Shown here: positions 16,376 to 24,263 of the stretch, one piece after another
How positions within the stretch are numbered: position 1 is the stretch's first letter
Layout of the letters: every line of letters begins with the position of its first letter
Position numbers and translations under genes: made by a program
The notes under the pieces: model-generated
Told to the model about the DNA's origin: nothing
The model's database searches: none
What the model saw: only the letters and a program-made list of their open reading frames with translations
DNA from: a bacterium
GTDB lineage: Bacteria > Bacillota_I > Bacilli_A > RFN20 > DUOZ01
Length of the DNA stretch: 32,147 nt
Direction of reading: 5' to 3'
NCBI GenBank assembly: GCA_012838555.1
Contig: DUOZ01000019.1
Coordinates: forward strand, 1-32,147

Positions 16376-18250
16376 CTAGTCCGTTTCAAACAATAAGAAA
16401 TATTTTTCTTCCAAAATACTTAATTCTTGTTTTAAAGTATCTATTTCTTCTTCTACCTCTTTTAACTTATCTATGTTTGTATATATTTCTTCTAAATATA
16501 ATTCTTTTTCTTTTTCATCAATCTTAATTTCTAAATCACTTATCTTCTTTTCTAAATTAACAATCTGTTTATTATTATTAAGATTAATTTTATCTTTTTT
16601 TATTTTGCTCTTTGTAGTGGCTATATAATCTAATTGTTCATTTCCTTTTTCTTTAATAATGTTTAAGTATTCTTGATAATCACATTCATAAAATTGACAA
16701 TTATAATCATCATCAATATGACAAATTCTATCTGCTAGTTCATCGATAAAATATCGGTCATGCGAAATAAAGATAATTGTATTATCAAAATCTTTAAGCG
16801 CTGATTCTAAGATTTTCTTAGTTTCCATATCAAGATGATTCGTTGGTTCATCTAAAAGTAAAATATCATATTTTTGTCTCACTAAAATCGCAAAAGCTAA
16901 TCTTACCTTTTCGCCACCACTTAAAGTATTTACGATTTTAAATACATCATCATTTCTAAAAAGGAAACTACCTAAATGTGTTCTAATCGTTGTATTATCT
17001 AATAAAGGAAAATGATCATGAAAATAATCAAATATTGTTTTATTAGAATCAATTGTAATAAGATTTTGTGAAATATAACCCACTTTGAGTTGTCTATGTT
17101 TATGAATTGTTCCACTAACAATTGGCAACTCTCCGTAAATGGTTTTTAGTAAGGTTGTTTTTCCAATGCCATTTTTACCAATAATACCAATTTTGTCACC
17201 GTTAAACACTTCAAAGTTTATGTTATGAACTAATCCTTGATTATCATATCCTACTGTTAAATTATCAATTGTTAACTGCTGAACTCGATGTAAATTTTTA
17301 CTTTGTAATTTAAATTTAACTTTTTTACTTTGAACTGGTTTATTAACTACATTCTTTTTAATTCTCTCTAGTTTAGTTTCTAAACTTCTAGCAAATTTAA
17401 CCTTTGATGGTTTTGGTTTAAAGCGAACGATTAAATTTTCTAAGTGCTCAATTTCTTTTTTCTGAAGATTATAAGCTTGTAGTTGTTGTTCATACCTAAC
17501 TACTTTTTCTTGTAAATAATACGAATAATTCCCATTATAGATATTAATTTCACCATTAACTAATTCAAAAACTCGATTACATACAGCATCAATAAAATAT
17601 CTATCATGAGAGACAATTACTACAACACCTTCATAAGTTGATAAATATTCTTCTAACCATTCAATTGTATCAACATCAAGGTGATTAGTTGGTTCATCTA
17701 GTAATAACACATCAGGACGATTTAGTAGTAACTTAGAAAAAGCAATCTTACTTCTCTCTCCACCAGAAAAAGACATAATCGGACGATTATAATCCTCTTT
17801 TGTAAAACCAAAGCGATTTAAAATCGTATCAATTATGTAGTGATAGTCATAGCCATTTAAATTTAAAAATCGAGTTTCTAATCTGCCATATTCATTAAGC
17901 AAATTGTTATCCTCTGGATTATGCTTTATTAGCTCGACTATTTGTTTTAACTTTGATTCTAAAGAAATTACTTCTTTAAATATGATTAACATTTCTTCAA
18001 TTAAAGTATTATTTACATCTTCAATTAAATGTTGTGATAAATATCCAACACTTGTTTGGGATGCAAAAGTAATACTTCCTTCATCTTTTGATAACTCACC
18101 AGTTAGCAATTTTAAAAGGGTGGTCTTTCCACTTCCATTATTACCAATAATAGCTACTTTTTCATTTTTATTAACACTAAAAGTAACATTTGATAATACG
18201 ATATTACCACCAAATTCTTTTTTTAAACTTCTTACATCAAGTATCGCCAT
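16376..18250 (-). CDS. ABC-F family ATP-binding protein (YdiF/Uup-like)
   Basis: A 624-aa soluble protein with two ATPase domains and no membrane part. Domain 1 has Walker A GNNGSGKT (36-43), signature FSGGERSK and Walker B DVLLLDEPTNHLD. A charged linker (about 240-320) comes next. Domain 2 has Walker A GKNGIGKT, signature LSGGEKVR and DILLLDEPTNHLD. The last ~85 residues form a charged coiled coil. ABC-F proteins bind the ribosomal E site and relieve stalling or give antibiotic protection; the C-terminal coil suggests the housekeeping YdiF/Uup branch rather than a resistance factor (inference). It lies downstream of acpP beyond a terminator. Confidence 0.92.
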   Translation of the reverse strand: MAILDVRSLKKEFGGNIVLSNVTFSVNKNEKVAIIGNNGSGKTTLLKLLTGELSKDEGSITFASQTSVGYLSQHLIEDVNNTLIEEMLIIFKEVISLESKLKQIVELIKHNPEDNNLLNEYGRLETRFLNLNGYDYHYIIDTILNRFGFTKEDYNRPIMSFSGGERSKIAFSKLLLNRPDVLLLDEPTNHLDVDTIEWLEEYLSTYEGVVVIVSHDRYFIDAVCNRVFELVNGEINIYNGNYSYYLQEKVVRYEQQLQAYNLQKKEIEHLENLIVRFKPKPSKVKFARSLETKLERIKKNVVNKPVQSKKVKFKLQSKNLHRVQQLTIDNLTVGYDNQGLVHNINFEVFNGDKIGIIGKNGIGKTTLLKTIYGELPIVSGTIHKHRQLKVGYISQNLITIDSNKTIFDYFHDHFPLLDNTTIRTHLGSFLFRNDDVFKIVNTLSGGEKVRLAFAILVRQKYDILLLDEPTNHLDMETKKILESALKDFDNTIIFISHDRYFIDELADRICHIDDDYNCQFYECDYQEYLNIIKEKGNEQLDYIATTKSKIKKDKINLNNNKQIVNLEKKISDLEIKIDEKEKELYLEEIYTNIDKLKEVEEEIDTLKQELSILEEKYFLLFETD

Positions 18251-18266
18251 ATAAACCAGTCCTTAC

Positions 18267-18293
18267 AAAAAACTAACCAAAGTTTGGTTAGTT
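18267..18293 (-). terminator. Terminator after acpP
   Basis: An 11-bp near-perfect stem AACTAACCAAA (18271-18281) with TTTGGTTAGTT (18283-18293), followed by TTTT on the minus strand. It lies between acpP and the ABC-F gene. Confidence 0.85.
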
Positions 18294-18296
18294 TAA

Positions 18297-18521
18297 TTAT
18301 GATTTGCGTTTTTCAATTGCAACTATAACATCTTTGACGGTTTTAAATGAATTTAGTTCATCATTTTCAAAAGACACATCATACATGTCTTCAATCTCTA
18401 ATACAATTTCAACCAAGTCTAAAGAGTCAACTCCCAAACTTCTTAAATTTGAATTTTCATCAATATCAACATCGCCTATTTTTTTACTTAATAATTTTTT
18501 AAATTCCTCTAAATATTTCAT
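18297..18521 (-). CDS. acpP: Acyl carrier protein
   Basis: A 74-aa acyl carrier protein, holder of growing acyl chains for fatty-acid and phospholipid synthesis. The phosphopantetheine attachment Ser is S33 in LGVDSLDLVEIVLEIE, the conserved DSL motif at the start of helix 2. The start is set at ATG 18519-18521 (MKYLEEFKKLL), 7 bases after GAGGTG; a longer reading begins inside that region. It is a lone gene: no fatty-acid genes lie beside it. A TATAAT -10 box lies 20 bases upstream (18541-18546). Confidence 0.92.
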   Translation of the reverse strand: MKYLEEFKKLLSKKIGDVDIDENSNLRSLGVDSLDLVEIVLEIEDMYDVSFENDELNSFKTVKDVIVAIEKRKS

Positions 18522-18540
18522 ATTTATACACCTCATTAAG

Positions 18541-18546
18541 ATTATA
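18541..18546 (-). promoter_or_regulatory. acpP -10 box
   Basis: A perfect TATAAT on the minus strand, followed by a very short leader with GAGGTG. The -35 at 17 bases is weak (TAGAAT). An inverted repeat AGAACATT/AATGTTCT (18559-18566 and 18617-18624) brackets the upstream region and could be a regulator site. It does not match the FapR operator consensus. Confidence 0.4.
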
Positions 18547-18682
18547 CACTTAGTTATAAGAACATTCTAGTATTTTTGCTTAACCTAACACCTTAAATCC
18601 ACTTTATCCCAATAAAAATGTTCTAGATTAGGGATTTTCCACATAATAAAGTTTAATAATCATTAACATCAAACTCTAGATT

Positions 18683-18775
18683 TTATAATAATATTTGCGC
18701 TCCTCGTCTGCAATTTGCCATACGTTCTTCTTTTAATTCATCTAACCAAGCTTTATAAGGTAGACCCGCTAACAT
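18683..18775 (-). pseudogene. Remnant of a sugar O-acetyltransferase (maltose acetyltransferase family)
   Basis: A 30-codon fragment on the minus strand reads MLAGLPYKAWLDELKEERMA..., which matches the N-terminal Mac segment of LacA/Maa-type sugar O-acetyltransferases (MLAG..Y.A...L..ER). Such proteins are normally near 185-215 aa. The reading stops at TAA 18683-18685, and the hexapeptide-repeat body is absent. The rest of 18537-18900 shows no other gene, so this is a decayed or truncated copy left between acpP and the pilus operon. Confidence 0.6.
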
Positions 18776-18848
18776 TCTCTATTCTATATCCTCTTTTAGG
18801 CATTAATTATAATATTAGTATAAACTACATTATCAATTTAACCAAAAT

Positions 18849-18895
18849 AAAAGAGGCTGTGATTGATTACTTAATAATCATTTATAGCCTCTTTT
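18849..18895 (-). terminator. Terminator of the tad-like operon
   Basis: A 10-bp stem AAAAGAGGCT / AGCCTCTTTT with additional inner pairing, just after the pilin stop. A-runs and T-runs on both sides let it work in either direction. It closes the pilus operon. Confidence 0.85.
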
Positions 18896-18900
18896 AGATC

Positions 18901-19056
18901 CTATGGTAATTCTTCTGGTTGTTCAAGAATAGTTGAAATCTGGTTAGTAATATCATTCCAAGTATCAACAAAGAAATCGCTGACTGTAGAATTAAGAGCG
19001 ATAAAAATACCAAGAACAAGAATTACGCCAAGAATTTGCGCCTTGAATTCTGACAC
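18901..19056 (-). CDS. Small Flp-like pilin candidate
   Basis: A 51-aa protein, MSEFKAQILGVILVLGIFIA... ending QISTILEQPEELP. It starts at GTG 19054-19056, nine bases after AAGGAGG, the strongest ribosome binding site of the operon. A short charged N-terminus, one hydrophobic helix (about residues 7-22) and a short polar tail are the shape of Flp/type IVc pilins. It is the last gene of a tad-like operon, 14 bases after a TadE-like gene. A conventional prepilin-peptidase site (G before a hydrophobic run with E at +5) is not evident, so its processing is uncertain. It could instead be another small inner-membrane subunit. Confidence 0.6.
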   Translation of the reverse strand: MSEFKAQILGVILVLGIFIALNSTVSDFFVDTWNDITNQISTILEQPEELP

Positions 19057-19070
19057 TCAGTTTCACCTCC

Positions 19071-19415
19071 TTATAAAATTAATATTTTTTTATACAACGT
19101 TATATTAGGAACACCGATTTCCCAAATAGCTCCTAATAAGGGTGTGTATGTCGCAGTAATTTTAATCTCCAATAAATTATCCTCATCAATCAAGCAATCT
19201 TTGTTTAAGCAAGTTAATTTTGCATTCATATCATCTTCTACCATTTGGATTAATTCTTCAGTTACCATTTTATCTTTTTCAATTTGCCTTACAATATAAA
19301 CACTTTGAGCTGATAACTTAGTAAATGTAATTTGGTAGCCAATTAAATCTCCACAAAATAACATCGATTGAATAAAAAGGATGCATGATAAAACTAAACT
19401 TACTTTATTACCCAT
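19071..19415 (-). CDS. TadE-like pseudopilin/pilus assembly protein
   Basis: A 114-aa protein with an N-terminal hydrophobic helix (about residues 5-25: VSLVLSCILFIQSMLFCGDL) and a small soluble domain with two Cys (TCLNKDC) that could form a disulfide. Size, single N-terminal anchor and place after TadC fit the TadE/TadF minor pseudopilins of Tad systems. Sequence similarity is not obvious by eye. The ATG lies inside the 3' end of the preceding tadC (8-base overlap), so the two are translationally coupled. Confidence 0.55.
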   Translation of the reverse strand: MGNKVSLVLSCILFIQSMLFCGDLIGYQITFTKLSAQSVYIVRQIEKDKMVTEELIQMVEDDMNAKLTCLNKDCLIDEDNLLEIKITATYTPLLGAIWEIGVPNITLYKKILIL

Positions 19416-20082
19416 TAATTAACACCGCCAATGATTGAAGAATACCTAATACTAAAGCAAATGTGATTACTACTGTTGCAATAAGTGGAAAGATGCCAAA
19501 TATATCAAGTTTTGATGATTGATGTTCGATATACTCATCAATTGTTTGAGATCGTAGTTTCTCTAACAACGGGCTAAATTTTTCTAATAACATGGCATCA
19601 TAACCACTGTTTTCTAATTGATATAACAACAAACATATTTGACCAATAATTTGAGAACTAAAATTATTTGAAAAGTTCACATATGGTGTTACACTTTTAT
19701 CCTCATCAATTTCTTTAATTAAAGTTTCTACATTGTCTTTTATCGACTCATCTACATATTCTAGAGATGTTTTAATAGCTTGATATAGATTAAACTTATT
19801 TTCTAGAAAAACTAAAATATAACCAAAGAAACTAATGAATGATAATTGTGCAGTTGATGCTTTTTGTTTAAACTTGCTTTTTAAATCCCAATATTCAAAT
19901 TTAGAAATTAATAATCCTAATACTATAACGAAAATTGATAAGTAAACTTTTTTAGAATAAAAGTATAGAATTATTGATATGATAAATGATGCTATCAATG
20001 TATAAGTCCGCTTCTTATTTATTAGGTTTAAATCAACATCTAATGATTGACACAAAAACTCCAAATCTTTCTCTTTAAACAT
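19408..20082 (-). CDS. tadC: TadC-like inner-membrane platform protein
   Basis: A 224-aa type II secretion F-domain-like protein. Hydrophobic segments lie at about 25-60 (SFIISIILYFYSKKVYLSI), and at the C-terminus (IFGIFPLIATVVITFALVLGILQSLAVL), with a cytoplasmic helical domain between (QIIGQICLLLYQLENSGYDAMLLEKF). The start is the ATG at 20080-20082, overlapping the tadB stop by one base (TAATG); an ATG further up lies within its ribosome binding site. With TadB it forms the membrane platform driven by the TadA ATPase. Confidence 0.72.
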   Translation of the reverse strand: MFKEKDLEFLCQSLDVDLNLINKKRTYTLIASFIISIILYFYSKKVYLSIFVIVLGLLISKFEYWDLKSKFKQKASTAQLSFISFFGYILVFLENKFNLYQAIKTSLEYVDESIKDNVETLIKEIDEDKSVTPYVNFSNNFSSQIIGQICLLLYQLENSGYDAMLLEKFSPLLEKLRSQTIDEYIEHQSSKLDIFGIFPLIATVVITFALVLGILQSLAVLING

Positions 20083-20795
20083 TAGATGTCCCATCCTTTT
20101 TCCATGTAATAGTCACCATATCGTTTAAAATATAAACCATAACTCAATATCAATATTAGGAATAAAAAGGCAACTGCATATTTAAAAAGGACACTATGAT
20201 TTAGAACCATCATATAATAAGCTTCTAAACCTAATCTTAAATATAAGAGACTAACCAAACTAAAGATCCAAACTGTCGAAAATTCTCTAAGTTTTCTCTT
20301 CTTAATTGAAGTAAATAAATAAGCACTTGATTTTAAATGGTTGACTTGATTAATTAATTGGCTTGATAAATTTAAGATATCTCCACCTTGTTCAATATAA
20401 ACTTTTAATTCAGTAACAAATACATACATCAATGGTTGATTTATTAAATAGGATATTTGTTCAATCTTTTCAATCGCACTTTCAAAAGTATCATTACTGA
20501 TTATCTCCTGGATTTGTTTTGAACAACAGAAACTAATATTAGTTAAAGCTTCCTCAAGAGATGGTGTAACACTTAGTTGTACAGTTAAACTATTAATAAA
20601 TTGATTAGCCTCATCTACAGAAATTAAGTAATTTTTAGCATTTTTATAATTAGGCATTATAACCTTCGCAAAAATAAGAAGTGATAATAATGATAAAATT
20701 AAGGATACTAACATATCTTTAGTAAAATAAACAATAACAATAAAACTGATATCAAAGATAAGAAAAGATATTATGTATTTAATGAAGCCTTTCAT
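20082..20795 (-). CDS. tadB: TadB-like inner-membrane platform protein
   Basis: A 237-aa F-domain protein. Two hydrophobic segments near the N-terminus (about 5-25 and 28-45), a helical cytoplasmic domain with the typical pattern SLEEALTNISFCCSKQIQEI and FVTELKVYIEQGGDILNLSSQLINQV (about 75-155), and two C-terminal membrane helices (170-215). It directly follows tadA (stop and start adjacent, TAA then ATG; AAGGAGG upstream). Platform partner of TadC. Confidence 0.75.
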   Translation of the reverse strand: MKGFIKYIISFLIFDISFIVIVYFTKDMLVSLILSLLSLLIFAKVIMPNYKNAKNYLISVDEANQFINSLTVQLSVTPSLEEALTNISFCCSKQIQEIISNDTFESAIEKIEQISYLINQPLMYVFVTELKVYIEQGGDILNLSSQLINQVNHLKSSAYLFTSIKKRKLREFSTVWIFSLVSLLYLRLGLEAYYMMVLNHSVLFKYAVAFLFLILILSYGLYFKRYGDYYMEKGWDI

Positions 20796-21872
20796 TTATG
20801 CCTCCTTATACCATCTTGGATTTATATTTAACTTATTAGCTAAGTTTAATGACAAATCTTTAAACATATACTCATTTTGATTATTTTGATATATTAAATT
20901 AAATTTGATTTCATTATTATCTTTATAAACTTCAACAATTTCTGTAATAGTTCTTTGAAATGAACCATTAACTTTCACTCTTTTTGTTTGGATTATAATA
21001 GAGAAATAATCTGCTAAAATAGAGTGAAGTTCAGTTCTACTTAATTTGATTTTACTTTTTCCCATATTGTAAATTCGATCAAAAACAGTGAATGGGTCAC
21101 TAGCATGGAGAGTTGTAATTAAAGGATGTCCAGTTGATACTGACTCTATCATTTCAATTACTTCTTCTCCTCTAGTTTCAGCAACAATTAACCAGTCAGG
21201 TTGATTTCTTAATGCAACTTTTACTAAATCTGAAATACCTATGGTATTACTTGTAATCCAAGTTGTAATATCATGATTAGGAAATAACTCTTTTAAACAT
21301 GTTTCATAACTATCTTCTATTAAAATGATTTTTTCATCTTGATCTATTAAGGAAACCAAATATTTTTGTAACTCAGTTTTACCACTACCTGTAGGTCCAC
21401 TTATTAATATTGATAAATGAGATTTAATGAACCTATTAAGTAATCTAAAAACTTCTTTTTTACAAACTTTGGTATCATTTTCTTTTATTCTTAACTTTTC
21501 ATACCTTATTCTTAACGAAAAGGTAATGACAGGTTGATTTTTACTTTTTGCTATACTAGTATAAACGGCACTTAATCGATATCGATCAAACGAAACATCT
21601 AGAATTGGATTCATATGATTGAAATTTTTACCAAGTAAATTAGCTATTTGTCGAGTAAAATTTAGGACTTCTGAGGTTGATAAGTTTAAACCATCAACCC
21701 TATATCTACCGTTAAAATTGTCAAAGATATATAAATCTTTACCGTTAAATGATATATCTGTAATATCTAAATCTGAATTGATAAATCGAGAAAGAAAGGA
21801 TTTATTTAGAAATGTTAATAAACTTTTAGAGACTTCACTTAAATTTTCATCATTTAAATTCTTATTAATCAT
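20796..21872 (-). CDS. tadA: TadA/CpaF-like secretion ATPase
   Basis: A 358-aa hexameric ATPase of the type II/IV secretion family that powers pilus extension. Walker A is GPTGSGKT (159-166), the Asp-box-like LIEDSYE follows at 184-190, Walker B is DWLIVAETRGEE (226-237), and the family motifs STGHP (246-250) and TTLHASDP (253-260) are present. An N-terminal domain (1-120) with DITDISFNGKDLY matches CpaF proteins. It is shorter than typical CpaF (about 400-450). It overlaps the preceding TadE/F-like gene by 8 bases. No separate PilT-type ATPase is nearby. Confidence 0.88.
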   Translation of the reverse strand: MINKNLNDENLSEVSKSLLTFLNKSFLSRFINSDLDITDISFNGKDLYIFDNFNGRYRVDGLNLSTSEVLNFTRQIANLLGKNFNHMNPILDVSFDRYRLSAVYTSIAKSKNQPVITFSLRIRYEKLRIKENDTKVCKKEVFRLLNRFIKSHLSILISGPTGSGKTELQKYLVSLIDQDEKIILIEDSYETCLKELFPNHDITTWITSNTIGISDLVKVALRNQPDWLIVAETRGEEVIEMIESVSTGHPLITTLHASDPFTVFDRIYNMGKSKIKLSRTELHSILADYFSIIIQTKRVKVNGSFQRTITEIVEVYKDNNEIKFNLIYQNNQNEYMFKDLSLNLANKLNINPRWYKEA

Positions 21873-22284
21873 AACTACTTAATTGATTTTCTTTAATTTC
21901 ATAACGTATATACTTTTCGAGTGGGGCTATATAGGGAATAATTTGTGATTTAATTTTAATTTGAACTCCATTGCAACTTAAGTTAATATTGTTACACTCT
22001 TTTTCTAATGGAGCATTATAATAGGCAAATGAAACTTCTACAACACCTAGATAAAAATCTAAATTACTTTGAAATTGCTTTAAATATAATGTCTCAAACT
22101 TCTCTTGATCAATATATAAATCATCAATGTCATTAACTTCATCAAACTTCTTTACGATACATAATTTCAAAGTGCTTTTTGAGACAGAATCAATCGCACT
22201 TTCAATACTTGATAAGGCGCTTGAATAGAAAAAATTAGTCACGATAACATTAATAAAGAGAAAGAATGGTAAAATATAATACAT
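21865..22284 (-). CDS. Membrane-anchored TadE/TadF-like protein
   Basis: A 139-aa protein with an N-terminal hydrophobic helix (MYYILPFFLFINVIVTNFFYSSAL) and an otherwise soluble extracellular part with three Cys (LCIVKK, KECNN, LSCNG). It is encoded between the large secreted protein and tadA, overlapping each by a few bases (ATG overlaps the previous stop by 1 base). Topology and position suggest a minor pseudopilin or assembly protein. No direct sequence match is recognised. Confidence 0.5.
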   Translation of the reverse strand: MYYILPFFLFINVIVTNFFYSSALSSIESAIDSVSKSTLKLCIVKKFDEVNDIDDLYIDQEKFETLYLKQFQSNLDFYLGVVEVSFAYYNAPLEKECNNINLSCNGVQIKIKSQIIPYIAPLEKYIRYEIKENQLSSYD

Positions 22285-23315
22285 TATTTTAAATCACCTA
22301 CTTTATAGGATTTGTAATTAAGAAGATCTAAAGGTTCATTCGTTTGATAAATACAGTATCTTGATGTTGAACAACTGTCTCCTATTTCAAATGTGGGAGG
22401 TTTAGGTTTACTGTTATTAATATAAATAAAATTATATTGGTAATTGATTTTATTAACCCCTTGACCGAAAATTTCAAGAGTAACATATGTACTTTTGGTT
22501 TCACTGCTTAATTGTAATTCACTAACTTCTTTTAATTTTCCATCTACATTTTCTTTATAATAAATGTCATTTTCTTCATCATAATAAGTGCTTCTTAACA
22601 TGAAACCACTATAAAGATTTCCTTTATTTTTATAATCTAAAGTGAAACAATAACCTTTATTATCATCATATAAACTAATATCTCCATTAAAACCTTCACT
22701 GAAGCAGACTTGGGCACTATCGAAATTTTTCGTACCAACTCTACCTTCTGTGTAGTATTTAAAACTCCATTTTTCAAAGTCAACAATCGATTCACTAAAT
22801 AATGAGTCAATTTCTAATAGTGCACCAAAGTCTATATGCTCATAACTAACTTCAAGAGTTTGAGCATTATAATCAGCTTTTATTTCGCTGATATAACTGA
22901 AGGTGTACTGATTTAAGGTTATTACTTTATCTTTTTGTGGAAAATTATAAATCTCAAAGGTAATTTGTTTTATCGGATCTTCTTTATCATCTGTATATAC
23001 AATAACAGATAAATATCTGCTATCCCCTTTAAAATTATCTAATTCAACCTTCCTTGTACAATTATAGCGTAACCTATCATTTTGTTTTTCGTATAACTGC
23101 TCTAATTCACTACCATTTATAACGCCCACAGTATAATCAAATAAACTATCTTTATGAATATCATTATTTGCTAATCTGATTTCAACAACTGGTTTCATTT
23201 TATAATAATCTAAATAATAAGTAACTGTAAAATCCCAATTAGTTTGACTAGCTTGAATTTTCATTGAAGGGAAAAAAGCAACTATCATTGTAAAAATGGT
23301 TAATATATAGAGCAA
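22284..23315 (-). CDS. Secreted/surface protein of the tad-like operon
   Basis: A 343-aa protein I do not recognise. An N-terminal signal sequence is clear (LYILTIFTMIVAFFPSMKIQASQ, cleavage likely after A-S around residue 23). The rest is hydrophilic, rich in Tyr, Asp, Lys and beta-prone segments, with cysteines near residues 80, 204, 222 and a CSTSRYC pair near the C-terminus. No lipobox Cys follows the signal. The start is TTG at 23313-23315 with AAGGAGGTG upstream. It is second in the operon, 12 bases after the regulator, so it is probably exported and may be a pilus-tip or adhesion component (inference). Confidence 0.6.
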   Translation of the reverse strand: MLYILTIFTMIVAFFPSMKIQASQTNWDFTVTYYLDYYKMKPVVEIRLANNDIHKDSLFDYTVGVINGSELEQLYEKQNDRLRYNCTRKVELDNFKGDSRYLSVIVYTDDKEDPIKQITFEIYNFPQKDKVITLNQYTFSYISEIKADYNAQTLEVSYEHIDFGALLEIDSLFSESIVDFEKWSFKYYTEGRVGTKNFDSAQVCFSEGFNGDISLYDDNKGYCFTLDYKNKGNLYSGFMLRSTYYDEENDIYYKENVDGKLKEVSELQLSSETKSTYVTLEIFGQGVNKINYQYNFIYINNSKPKPPTFEIGDSCSTSRYCIYQTNEPLDLLNYKSYKVGDLK

Positions 23316-23327
23316 TCTTACACCTCC

Positions 23328-23669
23328 TTATTCATAATAAAATAACATTTTTTTAATCGCTCTATTTTTAATACGATAATAAGTACTCCTAGAATATAAT
23401 CCAATCCACCAGTTTTCATGGACTCTTTCATAAAAATCATTTTTTATGATTAATTTTTCATCTTCTTCTAAAGTATTTAAAAATGATTCAAACATTATTT
23501 TAAAGTTATGATACTTTTTTATTTTGTCTTCATCCGTCTTGTCGTTTATAACGTACACTTTCTTATCATATAAATCAGCATAAATACATGCTTTTTTATA
23601 AAGCTGGACTATCTCATTTAATCTTTCTGCATCATCTTTTATTGAATTTCTTTTTAAACTTTTTTTCAA
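23328..23669 (-). CDS. Small sigma-region-4-like HTH regulator
   Basis: A 113-aa basic protein. The C-terminal ~45 residues (IIKNDFYERVHENWWIGLY, then SRSTYYRIKNRAIKKML) have the pattern of a sigma-70 region 4/ArpU-type helix-turn-helix, with YSRSTYYRIKNRA as the recognition helix. No region 2 is seen. It resembles small regulators of the MG284/MPN403 kind annotated in mycoplasmas, from memory only. The start is TTG at 23667-23669 after AAGGAGG. It is the first gene of the tad-like operon, so it probably controls its own operon or competence/pilus genes (inference). Confidence 0.5.
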   Translation of the reverse strand: MKKSLKRNSIKDDAERLNEIVQLYKKACIYADLYDKKVYVINDKTDEDKIKKYHNFKIMFESFLNTLEEDEKLIIKNDFYERVHENWWIGLYSRSTYYRIKNRAIKKMLFYYE

Positions 23670-23698
23670 CTCTATACCTCCTTACGTGGGCGTCAAAT

Positions 23699-23778
23699 AT
23701 TATATACGACAGTTACCCTACTTTTTCCATCATAGAAAATCCATAATTTAATATAATACTTATATGAAGAAATTTCAA
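23699..23778 (-). promoter_or_regulatory. Promoter region of the tad-like operon
   Basis: On the minus strand TTGAAA (23773-23778) and TATATT (23750-23755) have a 17-base spacer. A second, perfect TATAAT lies closer to the gene (23699-23704) but has no good -35. In between is GTAGGGTAACTG; its complement TTACCCTA also occurs in the repeat array at 30293-30340. The remainder of 23670-23843 is AT-rich without a gene. Confidence 0.4.
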
Positions 23779-23843
23779 GAGTAAAATAGTTTAACATTTC
23801 GCAAACTTTTACGTTATATATGATGATAATTCAATACTTATAT

Positions 23844-23866
23844 TAAAAAAAACCGATTTCTCGGTT
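23844..23866 (-). terminator. Terminator of the cotJ/DUF3784 unit
   Basis: AACCGA (23851-23856) pairs with TCGGTT (23861-23866), then TTTTTTTT on the minus strand. The stem overlaps the stop codon of the DUF3784-like gene. Confidence 0.8.
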
Positions 23867-24221
23867 ATTCTTTCTTAGTAAATTTTCCGCCTTTTTTACC
23901 TTCTTTATTAGTTACGATTATCATAAATAAGATGATAATACCAAAAATAACATATGAAATTATCCCAACAATAAAGCTTAAATCAGGAAATATAAAGTAA
24001 GCTATAATATTAGGAATAATTACAACACACCCTGCATTAATTAGACAAGTACCAATAAACCTCGATAATAATTTCTTATCAATATAAGGCATTGAGTGTT
24101 CATTATATCCTGAAAGAATTTTTAACGACTCGTATTTAATAGCAAAATAACCATTAAGTATACAAAGTCCACCTACAAAAAAATTTATTAAATGAGAGAT
24201 AAAATCTTGGTTTACAAGCAT
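23865..24221 (-). CDS. DUF3784-like small membrane protein
   Basis: A 118-aa protein with three hydrophobic segments (about residues 8-25, 55-75 and 80-103) and a Lys-rich tail (KEGKKGGKFTKKE). The loop after the first helix, SGYNEHSMPYIDKKLLSRFIG, matches the pattern of DUF3784 proteins (AGYN.......D...L....G). The ATG 24219-24221 is preferred because GGTGG lies just upstream. A longer TTG start would put the first codons inside the terminator hairpin that follows cotJC. Function unknown. Confidence 0.6.
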   Translation of the reverse strand: MLVNQDFISHLINFFVGGLCILNGYFAIKYESLKILSGYNEHSMPYIDKKLLSRFIGTCLINAGCVVIIPNIIAYFIFPDLSFIVGIISYVIFGIIILFMIIVTNKEGKKGGKFTKKE

Positions 24222-24263
24222 ATAAAACACCACCGATGGCTCTATTGTAGCATAAAATAAAAA

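Noticed and set aside
18559-18624. FapR operator upstream of acpP
   Set aside because: The inverted repeat AGAACATT/AATGTTCT has a 50-base loop and does not match the FapR consensus.
18715-18897. A 60-codon plus-strand frame between acpP and the pilus operon
   Set aside because: It crosses the terminator hairpin and opposes the acetyltransferase remnant; composition is that of random AT-rich DNA and no ribosome binding site precedes it.
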